From Aquaticitalea lipolytica (GTDB lineage Bacteria; Bacteroidota; Bacteroidia; Flavobacteriales; Flavobacteriaceae), in the NCBI RefSeq assembly GCF_014641635.1, contig NZ_BMIC01000001.1, positions 812,641 through 876,640 of the forward strand: a DNA stretch of 64,000 bases. Direction: 5' to 3'. The notes beneath the pieces were generated by a model, which did not search any database, was not told the DNA's origin, and saw only the letters and a program-made list of their open reading frames with translations. Made by a program: the position numbers and the translations under genes. This document shows, piece by piece, positions 25,687-34,812 of the stretch; positions within the stretch are counted from its first letter, which is position 1; each line of letters opens with the position of its first letter.

Positions 25687-26890
25687 CCTTAAAAATATTG
25701 GCCCAGGGTTATTATTTGCTGGTGCTGCTATTGGTGTTTCTCATTTGGTACAATCAACACGTGCAGGAGCAGATTTTGGTTTTGGCCTAGTTTGGGCTTT
25801 ACTACTTGTAAACATTTTTAAATATCCTTTTTTTCAATTTGGTCCGCGTTATGCTTTAGCAACTGGCGAGAGCCTTTTAGATGGTTACAAAAAATTAGGA
25901 AAAGGCGTTTTAATTACCTATTTCATTTTAAGCATTGCTACAATGTTTACCATCCAACTTGCAGTAACTATAGTAACTGCAGGTTTGGCTTCATCTATTT
26001 TTGGAGATTTTATTTCTTTAGAATTTTGGACAGTAATAATTTTAGGTATCAGTTTTTCTATTCTTGTTTTTGGGAAATATAGTTTTCTTGACAAACTAAT
26101 GAAAGTAATTGTGCTAACCCTTACAATTAGTACTGTTGTAGCTGTAATTATCGCATTGTCAAATAACCAAACATCTTTTTCATTTGCACAAATACTTCCA
26201 AAAAACAGTGTAGAAATAGCATTTTTAATTGCTTTTATGGGATGGATGCCAGCTCCTTTAGATATTTCAATTTGGCATTCTCTTTGGGCAATTGAAAAAC
26301 ACAAAGACACAAATACTTATGATGTAAAATCATCACTTTTCGATTTTAATGTAGGCTATTTATTTACAATAATTTTAGGATTAGGTTTTATCTCTTTAGG
26401 TGCTTTGGTAATGTTTCATACCGAAGATGTTTTTAGTGGCTCAGCTAGTGAGTTCTCAAACCAACTTATTAATATGTATACTAAAAATTTAGGCAGTTGG
26501 TCTTATGTAATAATTGGCATTGCTGCTTTTACAACAATGTTTAGCACTACACTAACAACATTAGATGCTTCACCTCGAGCAATGGAAAAAACTACCCAAT
26601 TGCTATTTGGTAACATTCTAAAAAGAGGATATTTATTGTGGCTACTCATACTAGCTTTAGGAACTATTTTTATTTTCTTCTTTTTAAACTCAGAAATGGG
26701 ATTATTAATTAAAATAGCAACTATACTATCATTTCTTACTGCACCATTTTACGCTATTATAAATTACAGATTAATTAGTAGCAAGCACACTCCTAAAGAG
26801 TGGCAACCTTCAATAAAAATGCACATTTTAAGCATTTTAGGCATCCTATTTTTAATCGCTTTTAGCATTTGGTATCTATCTACATTATAA
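25676..26890 (+). CDS. NRAMP-family membrane transporter lacking the DPGN motif
   Basis: 404 residues from a TTG start, about eleven membrane helices, with the NRAMP hallmark GPGLLFAGAAIG at the N-terminus. In canonical NRAMP proteins the helix-1 motif Asp-Pro-Gly-Asn and helix-6 Met-Pro-His bind the metal. Here the aligned residues are Gly20-Val-Ser-His23, and helix 6 reads GWMPAPLDIS, so Met191 is kept but the His is Ala193. The protein should still be a transporter of this fold, yet probably not a normal Mn/Fe carrier. It overlaps the preceding gene by 11 bases. Confidence 0.8.
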   Translation: MSFNLKNIGPGLLFAGAAIGVSHLVQSTRAGADFGFGLVWALLLVNIFKYPFFQFGPRYALATGESLLDGYKKLGKGVLITYFILSIATMFTIQLAVTIVTAGLASSIFGDFISLEFWTVIILGISFSILVFGKYSFLDKLMKVIVLTLTISTVVAVIIALSNNQTSFSFAQILPKNSVEIAFLIAFMGWMPAPLDISIWHSLWAIEKHKDTNTYDVKSSLFDFNVGYLFTIILGLGFISLGALVMFHTEDVFSGSASEFSNQLINMYTKNLGSWSYVIIGIAAFTTMFSTTLTTLDASPRAMEKTTQLLFGNILKRGYLLWLLILALGTIFIFFFLNSEMGLLIKIATILSFLTAPFYAIINYRLISSKHTPKEWQPSIKMHILSILGILFLIAFSIWYLSTL

Positions 26891-26913
26891 CATTTTATTA
26901 CAATTTAACTTTG

Positions 26914-26921
26914 TATCTTTG
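26914..26921 (+). promoter_or_regulatory. Promoter -7 box TATCTTTG of lipA
   Basis: Perfect TAnnTTTG element 21 bases before the lipA ATG. Confidence 0.6.
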
Positions 26922-26942
26922 CATGAGTTAATTGCATTTTAA

Positions 26943-27821
26943 ATGAATACAGAAACGTCTTCAAATATATTACCAGAACGTCAAGCAAAACCTAAATGGC
27001 TACGTGTTAAACTTCCAACAGGAAAGAAATATACTGAGTTAAGAGGATTAGTTGATAAATACAAGCTTAATACAATTTGCACATCTGGAAGTTGCCCAAA
27101 TATGGGTGAATGTTGGGGAGAAGGTACTGCAACATTTATGATTTTAGGAAATGTGTGTACACGTTCTTGTGGGTTTTGTGGTGTAAAAACAGGACGTCCT
27201 GAAACTGTAGATTGGGATGAGCCTGAAAAAGTTGCCCGTTCAATAAAAATCATGAATATTAAACATGCTGTATTAACAAGTGTAGATAGAGATGATTTAA
27301 AAGATATGGGAAGTATTATGTGGTCAGAAACTGTTAAAGCAGTTAGACGAATGAATCCTGAAACTACATTAGAGACTTTAATTCCAGATTTTCAAGGTAT
27401 AGAACAGCATATTGACAGAATTATTGATGTTGCTCCAGAGGTCGTTTCGCATAATATAGAAACTGTTAGACGTTTAACTCGAGAAGTACGTATTCAAGCT
27501 AAATATGATAGAAGTCTAGGAGTTTTAAAATATTTAAAATCTCAAGGACAACGTCGCACAAAATCTGGTATTATGTTAGGGCTTGGTGAAACAAGAGAAG
27601 AGGTTATTGAAACACTTCACGACTTAAAAGCTAATGATGTTGATGTTGTAACTATTGGTCAGTACTTGCAGCCAAGTAAAAAACACTTACCAGTAAAACA
27701 ATTTATCTTACCACAACAATTTGATGAATATAAACAGATTGGTTTAGACTTAGGTTTCCGTCATGTAGAAAGTAGTGCATTGGTTAGATCTTCATACAAA
27801 GCACAAAAACACATTAACTAA
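26943..27821 (+). CDS. lipA: Lipoyl synthase
   Basis: 292 residues. Radical-SAM enzyme that inserts two sulfurs into octanoyl-protein to make lipoyl cofactors for 2-oxoacid dehydrogenases and glycine cleavage. The auxiliary cluster ligands are Cys46, Cys51 and Cys57 in [12 protein letters not shown]. The radical-SAM cluster ligands are Cys72, Cys76 and Cys79 in CTRSCGFC. The C-terminal RSSY supplies the serine ligand of the auxiliary cluster. The stop overlaps the gap start by one base (TAATG). Confidence 0.97.
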   Translation: MNTETSSNILPERQAKPKWLRVKLPTGKKYTELRGLVDKYKLNTICTSGSCPNMGECWGEGTATFMILGNVCTRSCGFCGVKTGRPETVDWDEPEKVARSIKIMNIKHAVLTSVDRDDLKDMGSIMWSETVKAVRRMNPETTLETLIPDFQGIEQHIDRIIDVAPEVVSHNIETVRRLTREVRIQAKYDRSLGVLKYLKSQGQRRTKSGIMLGLGETREEVIETLHDLKANDVDVVTIGQYLQPSKKHLPVKQFILPQQFDEYKQIGLDLGFRHVESSALVRSSYKAQKHIN

Positions 27822-28819
27822 TGATTAATGTTGCAATAAATGGTTTTGGTCGAATAGGACGACGTGTGTTTAGATTAATACAAGAGCGTAGTGATATGCA
27901 AATTGTTGCTATTAATGATTTAGCAGATGCAAAAACATTAAGCCATTTGTTAAAGTATGACAGCATTCATGGTGTGTTTAATAAACCTATTTCATCAGAA
28001 AGCGGTTTTATTATTGTTGATGGTAGAAAGATTAGTCTATTAAATCATAAACACCCTGAAGATATTGATTGGACACCTTTTAAGGTTGATTTTGTTATTG
28101 AATCATCAGGAAAATTTAAAACCAAAAGTGAATTACAATATCATATTAATAATGGAGCAAAACGTGTAATTTTATCTGTACCTCCAACTGAAGATGATAT
28201 AAAAACTGTAGTAATTGGCATAAATGAATCTGTTTTAAATGGTACAGAAACCATTATTTCTAACGCATCATGCACGACAAATAATGCAGCGCCAATGATT
28301 GATGTTATAAATCGTTTATGCAAAATTAAGCAAGCATATATTACTACTATACACTCATACACTACAGATCAAAGCTTACATGATCAACCTCATAAAGATT
28401 TACGTCGTGCTAGAGCAGCAGGACAATCTATAGTTCCTACTACAACTGGAGCAGCAAAAGCTTTAACAAAAATTTTTCCTGAATTGTCTGATGTTATTGG
28501 TGGTTGCGGAATACGCGTTCCTGTTGCAAACGGATCACTAACAGATATTACTTTTAATGTTGTAGAAACTGTATCAATTGAGGATATAAATTCGGCATTT
28601 AAAAAAGCTTCAGAAACATATCTGAAAAACATTTTAGAATATACTGAAGACCCAATTGTATCTATTGATATTGTTGGAAATCCACACTCTTGTGTTTTTG
28701 ATTCTCAAATGACTTCAGTTATAGGAAACATGATAAAAATTGTAGGTTGGTACGATAACGAAACTGGCTACTCTTGCAGAATTATTGATTTAATTTGCAA
28801 TTTATCGGACAAATCGTAA
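27821..28819 (+). CDS. gap: Type I glyceraldehyde-3-phosphate dehydrogenase
   Basis: 332 residues. Oxidises glyceraldehyde-3-phosphate with phosphate and NAD. Rossmann motif INGFGRIGR, the Asp of NAD-specific forms in INDL (Asp33), catalytic Cys151 in SNASCTTN and His178. Also present are LRRARAAGQSIVPTTTGAA and GWYDNETGYS. Coupled to lipA by a one-base overlap, an unusual partner for a glycolytic gene. Its role as the main glycolytic enzyme or a second copy cannot be decided from this window. Confidence 0.95.
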   Translation: MINVAINGFGRIGRRVFRLIQERSDMQIVAINDLADAKTLSHLLKYDSIHGVFNKPISSESGFIIVDGRKISLLNHKHPEDIDWTPFKVDFVIESSGKFKTKSELQYHINNGAKRVILSVPPTEDDIKTVVIGINESVLNGTETIISNASCTTNNAAPMIDVINRLCKIKQAYITTIHSYTTDQSLHDQPHKDLRRARAAGQSIVPTTTGAAKALTKIFPELSDVIGGCGIRVPVANGSLTDITFNVVETVSIEDINSAFKKASETYLKNILEYTEDPIVSIDIVGNPHSCVFDSQMTSVIGNMIKIVGWYDNETGYSCRIIDLICNLSDKS

Positions 28820-28838
28820 CTTTTATCGAATAAATAAT

Positions 28839-28846
28839 TATATTTG
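28839..28846 (+). promoter_or_regulatory. Promoter -7 box TATATTTG of the hybrid kinase
   Basis: Perfect TAnnTTTG element 20 bases before the ATG at 28867. Confidence 0.55.
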
Positions 28847-28866
28847 TTCAATTAAAGTGGCCAAAT

Positions 28867-31101
28867 ATGTCCCCAATCAAGTATTACATAGTTACTATTT
28901 TAATATGCTTTTCAACAATTTTATCTGCACAAAATAGTGCAAATGAAGACGTTGAACTATTAAAAATGCGTGTTGATAATTATGTCACTCAATCAGGTTT
29001 TGAGAGTGATCGTGGCGATTATTATAATGCAATTGACAACCTTCAAAAAGCATTAGAATTAGCTAAAAAAGTTAACGACAAAAAAAGTACAGGTAATATT
29101 TATACTAAAATAGCCAAACTTCAATATTTAGTAGAGGAACCTGAAAATGCTTTAGTATCACTTACCAAAGCAGCAGAATTACAAAGAGAAATTAATGATT
29201 ATGCTGACCTTGCTGTTACCTACAACATTAGAGGAATATTACATAGTAGTAAAAAAGAATACAAAACTGCTCTTGAATATTTTAACTCAGCAAAAACAAA
29301 ATTTGAAGAAGAAGGATTAGAAGCATATATTTCTGAAGTAACCTTAAATGAAGCAAAAGTTTATATAGAACTTGAAGATTACAAAAACGCAAAATCACTC
29401 TTAGAAAAAACTATTGTTCTTTCAAAAAAACATAATCAAACAAAAATATTAAGTAGCGCGCTTATTAATAGCGGTAAAGTATTACAGCATATTGATAAAA
29501 ACAATCCTTCATCACTTTCTATGACTGAAGAAGGTTTGCAAATTGCAAAATCTAACAACATAATAGAAAACATTAATGATGGCTATTTAACATTAAGCGA
29601 TGTATACCAAGGTGTAGAAAACTATAAACTTGCTAATGAATTTTTAAAAAAACATATTAGACTTTCAGACTCGCTTTTAGATATAAAGCGTGAAAACTTA
29701 TCTCCAGAACGAAGAGCTCAATTTATAAATGAGTATAAAGATGCGAAAACTAAAGATATGGAGGTGAAACTAGAAGAGGCTGATGCTGAAAATAGCTTAA
29801 CAAGAATTACAACCATTTTAAGTATTGCATTAATTACAATCCTATCATTACTTACACTTTCTCTTTATAAGAATAATAATATTAGACTAAAAACAAACAA
29901 CATGCTTCATAAAAAAAATGATGAGTTGATTGTTGCTAAAGAAAAAGCTGAACTAGCTTCAAAAACAAAAGCTAACTTTTTATCTACTGTAACTCACGAG
30001 CTAAGAACTCCTTTGTATGCAGTAACCGGGTTAACAAATATGCTACTTGACGAAGACCCAAAACCAGATCAAATAACTCACTTAAAGTCTTTAAAATTTT
30101 CAGGTGATTATTTACTAACTTTCATTAATGACATACTACAAATAAATAAAATTGAAGCAAACAAAGTTGAATTAGATCCAGAGATTTTTAACTTAAAAAA
30201 GAAAGTAGAAAATGTTGTTTCAGCACTTAATAATTCGGCTTTAGACAATAATGTAATAATGCATTATGAATTTGAAAAAGGATTGCCTGAAACTTACATT
30301 GCTGATCAATTAAAAATATCTCAAATATTAATCAATCTAATTGGTAACGCAATTAAGTTCACTAAAGATGGTGATATTTGGGTAAGGGTTTATAAAATAA
30401 GCCAAAAAGACAATGATTATACACTCCGATTTGAAATTGAAGATAACGGAATTGGTATTACAAAAGAAAAGCAAGAACATATGTTTGAAAGTTTCTCACA
30501 AGGTTCAATTCAAATTAACAGAAAATATGGAGGAACTGGTCTTGGTCTCTCTATTGTAAAAGGACTTATTGAAATTCTAAAAGGTAAAATATACCTTAAA
30601 AGCGAGCTTGGAAAAGGGTCAACATTTATTTTTGAAATCCCTCTAACATATTCTGAAGAAACTATAAAAGTTGAAAAACCTAATCATTTTAATAACATTA
30701 ACGAATTGGACTTAAGTACTATTAAAATTTTGGTTGTTGAAGACAACAAAATCAATCAAATGATAACCAAAAAGATTTTAAACAAAATGAGTCTCTCTTG
30801 TGATATTGTTGACAACGGAGAAGACGCTGTAGAACGTGTAAAACAAAATCGTTATGATGTTGTTTTAATGGATATTCATATGCCAGGAATTAGTGGCCTA
30901 GAAGCTACTAAAATTATTAGAACCTTCGATAAAGAGCTTACAATTTTTGCTTTAACTGCTGTGACTTTAGAAGACAAAATGCATGAGTTTGATGAGGCTG
31001 GTTTTAATGATATTATTTCAAAACCGTTTAAACAAGATGATTTTGAGAAGAAGCTATACAATGCTCTAATTAATAATAAAAAATCAGCAACTTCTATTTA
31101 A
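28867..31101 (+). CDS. Hybrid sensor histidine kinase with periplasmic TPR repeats and receiver domain
   Basis: 744 residues. Signal peptide (1-21), about five TPR-like helical repeats (about 30-270), a membrane helix (about 312-330) and a short coiled coil. The HisKA domain has phospho-acceptor His377 in THELRTPLYAV. The ATPase domain has the N box LINLIGNAIKF, DNGIGI and GGTGLGLSI. A C-terminal receiver has phospho-acceptor Asp669 in VLMDIHMPG and the conserved Lys in ISKPF. It probably senses a periplasmic signal through its TPRs. No DNA-binding output domain or response-regulator gene adjoins it. Confidence 0.92.
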   Translation: MSPIKYYIVTILICFSTILSAQNSANEDVELLKMRVDNYVTQSGFESDRGDYYNAIDNLQKALELAKKVNDKKSTGNIYTKIAKLQYLVEEPENALVSLTKAAELQREINDYADLAVTYNIRGILHSSKKEYKTALEYFNSAKTKFEEEGLEAYISEVTLNEAKVYIELEDYKNAKSLLEKTIVLSKKHNQTKILSSALINSGKVLQHIDKNNPSSLSMTEEGLQIAKSNNIIENINDGYLTLSDVYQGVENYKLANEFLKKHIRLSDSLLDIKRENLSPERRAQFINEYKDAKTKDMEVKLEEADAENSLTRITTILSIALITILSLLTLSLYKNNNIRLKTNNMLHKKNDELIVAKEKAELASKTKANFLSTVTHELRTPLYAVTGLTNMLLDEDPKPDQITHLKSLKFSGDYLLTFINDILQINKIEANKVELDPEIFNLKKKVENVVSALNNSALDNNVIMHYEFEKGLPETYIADQLKISQILINLIGNAIKFTKDGDIWVRVYKISQKDNDYTLRFEIEDNGIGITKEKQEHMFESFSQGSIQINRKYGGTGLGLSIVKGLIEILKGKIYLKSELGKGSTFIFEIPLTYSEETIKVEKPNHFNNINELDLSTIKILVVEDNKINQMITKKILNKMSLSCDIVDNGEDAVERVKQNRYDVVLMDIHMPGISGLEATKIIRTFDKELTIFALTAVTLEDKMHEFDEAGFNDIISKPFKQDDFEKKLYNALINNKKSATSI

Positions 31102-32098
31102 CAAAATCAGTAATTATTTTATTAAATAAAGTACTATTATCAATATCTGTTTTTATTGGTAAATAGAACAAATTATCGTCCTTTTTAAAATGCGAATTAA
31201 GTCGCATAAAATCTTTCTCTGTAGTAATTATCAATTCTTTTTCACGCAAAAGCTTTACATCGCTTTCTGTAAACTCATAATGATCATCAAAATTAAGGTG
31301 CTCAAAATTTAAATCTTTAGCTTTTAAAAAATCTACTAAAGGTTTTGGGTTTGCAATTCCAGTTACCAATGTAAATGATTTAGACTTTAAAAAATTAAAA
31401 TCTTTGTCATCAGTAGCACTCTTCAAAACTTCAGAATATTTTATTGTACTAAAAAACACCTTTTGGTGCGCTTTTGGTTTTAATGCAGCAATTATTGATT
31501 GCTTTTCGTTATTATCAATACCATCAGGGCATTTAGTAACAACAATAACATCTGCCCTATTTGCTCCATTTTTTGGCTCACGTAAATTTCCTGTTGGAAG
31601 CAACATATCGTTAACATACAAGTCGCTATAAGGTGTTAGTAAAACATAAAATCCAGCTTTTACTTTTCGATGCTGAAAAGCATCATCCAACAATATTAAA
31701 TCAGGTCTTGACTCTAAATTTAATAAACTATCAATACCTCTTTGCCTATCAGCATCAACACTAACTATTATATCATTAAATTTTTTATAAAATTGAAATG
31801 GTTCATCTCCAATGGATAAAGCAGAAGCAGATTCATCAGCCACAATAAACCCTTTTGTGTGTCTCTTATAACCTCTACTTAAAGTTGCAACCTTGTTGTC
31901 TTTTTTAAGTAAATTGATTAAATATTCAATCATTGGTGTTTTACCTGTTCCACCAACACTTAAATTACCAACACAAATTATGGGTAAATCATACGCTTTA
32001 GAGTTTTTTATTCCTAAATCGTATAAAATATTTCTTATCCAAGTTACCAAATAATAAATAGGAACAACAGGAAATAATATGTATCTCAATATTTTCAT
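31094..32098 (-). CDS. lpxK: Tetraacyldisaccharide 4'-kinase
   Basis: 334 residues from the ATG at 32098; a GTG directly before it adds one residue. Phosphorylates the 4' position of the lipid A precursor at the inner membrane. An N-terminal hydrophobic anchor (about 5-25) is followed by the Walker A motif GNLSVGGTGKTP, LSRGYKRHTKGF, LLDDAFQHRKV and FDDHYEFTESD near the C-terminus. Its 3' end overlaps that of the convergent hybrid-kinase gene by 8 bases. Confidence 0.95.
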   Translation of the reverse strand: MKILRYILFPVVPIYYLVTWIRNILYDLGIKNSKAYDLPIICVGNLSVGGTGKTPMIEYLINLLKKDNKVATLSRGYKRHTKGFIVADESASALSIGDEPFQFYKKFNDIIVSVDADRQRGIDSLLNLESRPDLILLDDAFQHRKVKAGFYVLLTPYSDLYVNDMLLPTGNLREPKNGANRADVIVVTKCPDGIDNNEKQSIIAALKPKAHQKVFFSTIKYSEVLKSATDDKDFNFLKSKSFTLVTGIANPKPLVDFLKAKDLNFEHLNFDDHYEFTESDVKLLREKELIITTEKDFMRLNSHFKKDDNLFYLPIKTDIDNSTLFNKIITDFVK

Positions 32099-32118
32099 CA
32101 CAACGAAAATATAATATT

Positions 32119-32126
32119 TATATTTG
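32119..32126 (+). promoter_or_regulatory. Promoter -7 box TATATTTG of the Nif3-family gene
   Basis: Perfect TAnnTTTG element 26 bases before the ATG at 32153 and divergent from lpxK. Confidence 0.55.
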
Positions 32127-32152
32127 TTTTAAACCTAATACAAAAAAATAAT

Positions 32153-33247
32153 ATGATTGTTCAAGACGTCATAAATTACTTAGAAGAATTAGCTCCTTTA
32201 CAATATGCCGAAGATTTTGATAATGTTGGCCTTTTAGTTGGTGATAAAAAAACAAAACTCACTGGAGTATTAGTAACATTAGACACGCTTGAAGAAGTTG
32301 TAGATGAAGCTATAGCAAAAAAGTGTAACCTTATTGTAAGCTTTCATCCTATTATTTTTAAAGGCTTAAAAAAACTTAATGGCTCTAATTATGTCGAAAG
32401 AGTTGTTATAAAAGCAATTAAAAACAATATTGCTATTTATGCCATTCATACAGCTTTAGATAATTGCTTACAAGGTGTTAACGATATTATTTGTAACACT
32501 CTTGGACTAACAAATAAAAAAATATTATTACCTCAACAAGGAACAATAAAAAAACTGACAACTTATGTCCCTAAAAAAGATGCAAAAACATTAAGAGTAG
32601 CATTATTTAATGCTGGAGCAGGGCAAATTGGTAATTATGAAAACTGTAGCTTTAATAGTGATGGCGTTGGCACATATAAAGGCAATGAAAATTCCAATCC
32701 AGTTATAGGCACTAAAGGCAAATTACATAGTGAAGAAGAAACACAAATTTCGGTAACTTTCCAGAAACATTTAGAATCTAAAATTTTAAAATCGCTTTTT
32801 GAGAATCATCCTTATGAAGAAGTTGCTTTTGAGGTTGCTACCTTAGATAATTATAACCAAACTATTGGTATGGGAATGGTTGGAGAACTTGAAAATGAGC
32901 AGAAAACAGAAGATTTTTTAAACTTTGTAAAACAAAAAATGAATGTTTCTTGTATTAAGCATTCAAATATTACAAAAAAAGAGGTTAAAAAAATTGCTGT
33001 ATTAGGAGGCTCTGGAAGTTTTGCCATTAATGCAGCAAAGTCAGTAAACGCTGATGTTTTAATAACTTCAGATCTTAAATATCATGATTTTTTCTCAGCA
33101 GAAAATCAAATAATTTTAGCAGATATTGGCCATTATGAAAGCGAACAATTCACAAAAAACTTTTTAGCTGACTATCTATCAAAAAAAATTACTAATTTTG
33201 CAGTCGTTTTATCGATGATAAACACCAATCCTGTAAAGTATTTATAA
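32153..33247 (+). CDS. Nif3-like dinuclear-metal-centre protein
   Basis: 364 residues, the long form in which a CutA/PII-like domain (about 130-225) splits the two Nif3 halves. Metal-ligand motifs: SFHPIIFKGLKKL and HTALDNCLQGVND in the N half, and ADIGHYESEQF in the C half. Related proteins are annotated as GTP cyclohydrolase I type 2, but activity is not generally established. It lies 2 bases ahead of the coiled-coil gene, a pairing widely conserved among bacteria. Confidence 0.88.
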   Translation: MIVQDVINYLEELAPLQYAEDFDNVGLLVGDKKTKLTGVLVTLDTLEEVVDEAIAKKCNLIVSFHPIIFKGLKKLNGSNYVERVVIKAIKNNIAIYAIHTALDNCLQGVNDIICNTLGLTNKKILLPQQGTIKKLTTYVPKKDAKTLRVALFNAGAGQIGNYENCSFNSDGVGTYKGNENSNPVIGTKGKLHSEEETQISVTFQKHLESKILKSLFENHPYEEVAFEVATLDNYNQTIGMGMVGELENEQKTEDFLNFVKQKMNVSCIKHSNITKKEVKKIAVLGGSGSFAINAAKSVNADVLITSDLKYHDFFSAENQIILADIGHYESEQFTKNFLADYLSKKITNFAVVLSMINTNPVKYL

Positions 33248-33249
33248 TT

Positions 33250-34032
33250 ATGGCAAAAAAAGCTGAACTTTCTGTTGAAGAGCGATTAAGAGCTTTGTAT
33301 GATTTACAATTAATTGACTCAAGAGTTGACGAGATTAGAAACATAAGAGGAGAGCTTCCTTTAGAAGTTAGAGATTTAGAAGATGAAGTTGAAGGTTTAA
33401 ATACCAGACTTGAAAAGTTAAACAATAGTCTTGAATTGATTGATAACGATATCAAAGCAAAAAAGAATTTAATTGAAGAAGCTAAAACTTTAATTAAAAA
33501 ATATGCTGAACAACAAAAGAATGTTAGAAATAACAGAGAATTTAATTCATTAACTAAAGAAATTGAATTTCAAGAATTAGAAACTCAATTAGCTGAAAAG
33601 CATATTAAAGAATTTAAAGTTCAGATTGAGCAAAAAAAGGAAGTTATTTCTGAAACTAAAGACAGACTTAAAGATCGTCAAACTCACTTAAAGCATAAAA
33701 AAGGTGAATTAAACGCAATTTTAGCTGAAACTGAAAAAGAAGAAACAGCTTTAATTAAAAAATCTGAAGAGTTCCAAAATCAAATAGAAACTCGTTTAGT
33801 TGAAGCATACCACAGAATTCGTCAGAATGTAAAAAACGGATTAGCAGTTGTACCAATTGAAAGAGGTGCTTCTGGAGGTTCTTTCTTTACAATTCCACCT
33901 CAAGTGCAGGTAGAAATAGCTTCTCGTAAAAAAGTTATTACTGATGAGCATAGTGGTCGTATCTTAGTTGATGCACAACTTGCTGAAGAAGAAAAAGCAA
34001 AAATGGAAAAAATGTTTGCTAAGCTAGCATAA
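33250..34032 (+). CDS. Coiled-coil protein of the C4 zinc-ribbon family, zinc site lost
   Basis: 260 residues. A long antiparallel coiled coil (about 10-190) is followed by the small C-terminal domain that normally is a zinc ribbon with two CxxC pairs. Here those positions are Ser208 and Ser211 (in ERGASGGSFF) and Asp232 and Ser235 (in TDEHSGRIL). The whole protein has no cysteine. The fold seems kept (IPPQVQVEIASRKKV, GRILVD), but zinc cannot be held in the usual way. Related proteins have been linked to ribosome or RNA functions; the role here is unknown. Confidence 0.82.
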   Translation: MAKKAELSVEERLRALYDLQLIDSRVDEIRNIRGELPLEVRDLEDEVEGLNTRLEKLNNSLELIDNDIKAKKNLIEEAKTLIKKYAEQQKNVRNNREFNSLTKEIEFQELETQLAEKHIKEFKVQIEQKKEVISETKDRLKDRQTHLKHKKGELNAILAETEKEETALIKKSEEFQNQIETRLVEAYHRIRQNVKNGLAVVPIERGASGGSFFTIPPQVQVEIASRKKVITDEHSGRILVDAQLAEEEKAKMEKMFAKLA

Positions 34033-34051
34033 GCAAACATCAAATTATACC

Positions 34052-34079
34052 AAAAGCCTTCATCTAAATGAAGGCTTTT
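34052..34079 (+). terminator. Terminator after the Nif3/coiled-coil pair
   Basis: AAAAGCCTTCAT, loop CTAA-like, ATGAAGGCTTTT and a further T run: a strong rho-independent terminator. Confidence 0.88.
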
Positions 34080-34120
34080 TTATTTAGTATAATTTTCACA
34101 TTTAAACCTTTAAGGTTTTA

Positions 34121-34128
34121 TAGTTTTG
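34121..34128 (+). promoter_or_regulatory. Promoter -7 box TAGTTTTG of msrA
   Basis: Perfect TAnnTTTG element 27 bases before the msrA ATG. Confidence 0.55.
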
Positions 34129-34155
34129 TTCGACTACTAAAAGAAAACTATAATT

Positions 34156-34812
34156 ATGAAAAACATATTCACTTTTATTTTTGTTACTCTTTTGTTTAGC
34201 TGTCAGAATAATGCACAAGTTAACAGCAAACAACAAGCTGTTATTGATGCAAAACCTATTGAAGTAGCTTTAGAAAACGGAAAAGCAAAAGCATATTTTG
34301 CAAGTGGATGTTTTTGGTGTGTTGAAGCTATTTACGAAAGCATTAAAGGGGTTGACGAAGTTATAAGTGGCTATTCTGGTGGTTACACAAAAAGCCCAAC
34401 TTATGAATCTAGTAATACAGGTAGAACTGGTCATGCTGAAGCTGTTGAAGTCATATATGACCCTAAAATAGTGAGTTTTGCTACTTTAGTAGATGTCTAT
34501 TTTGGTTCTCAAAATCCAACACAGGTAAATGGACAAGGCCCTGACAAAGGTTCGCAATATCGCTCCATTATCTTCTATCAGAATGATGAGCAAAAACAAA
34601 TTATTTTAAAGAAGAAAGAAGCACTAGCCAAACAGCTAAATACTAAAATAGCTGCCGAAGTTTATCCTTTTCAAAAATTTTGGGTAGCCGAAGATTATCA
34701 TCAAAATTACGAGCGTTTACATCCTGAAAATCCATACATCCAAAATGTATCTATACCAAGATTAAATAGGTTTAAAGCTAAATTTCCAGAGTTATTAAAA
34801 AGCAAACATTAA
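34156..34812 (+). CDS. msrA: Peptide-methionine (S)-S-oxide reductase, predicted lipoprotein
   Basis: 218 residues. A lipoprotein signal peptide with lipobox LFSC (Cys16) places this MsrA at a membrane outside the cytoplasm, unlike the cytosolic form. The catalytic motif is GCFWC with Cys52. Also present are GYSGGYTKSPTYE, GHAEAVEVIYDP and YHQNY. It repairs oxidised methionine in exported proteins. The reductant is unknown and no MsrB domain is fused. Its 3' end overlaps the convergent methyltransferase gene by 4 bases. Confidence 0.93.
   Translation: MKNIFTFIFVTLLFSCQNNAQVNSKQQAVIDAKPIEVALENGKAKAYFASGCFWCVEAIYESIKGVDEVISGYSGGYTKSPTYESSNTGRTGHAEAVEVIYDPKIVSFATLVDVYFGSQNPTQVNGQGPDKGSQYRSIIFYQNDEQKQIILKKKEALAKQLNTKIAAEVYPFQKFWVAEDYHQNYERLHPENPYIQNVSIPRLNRFKAKFPELLKSKH

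Noticed and set aside
25918-26310. Minus-strand frame of 130 codons opposite the NRAMP-type gene
   Set aside because: It mirrors the transporter sequence, has no promoter, and its composition is that of the antisense of membrane helices.
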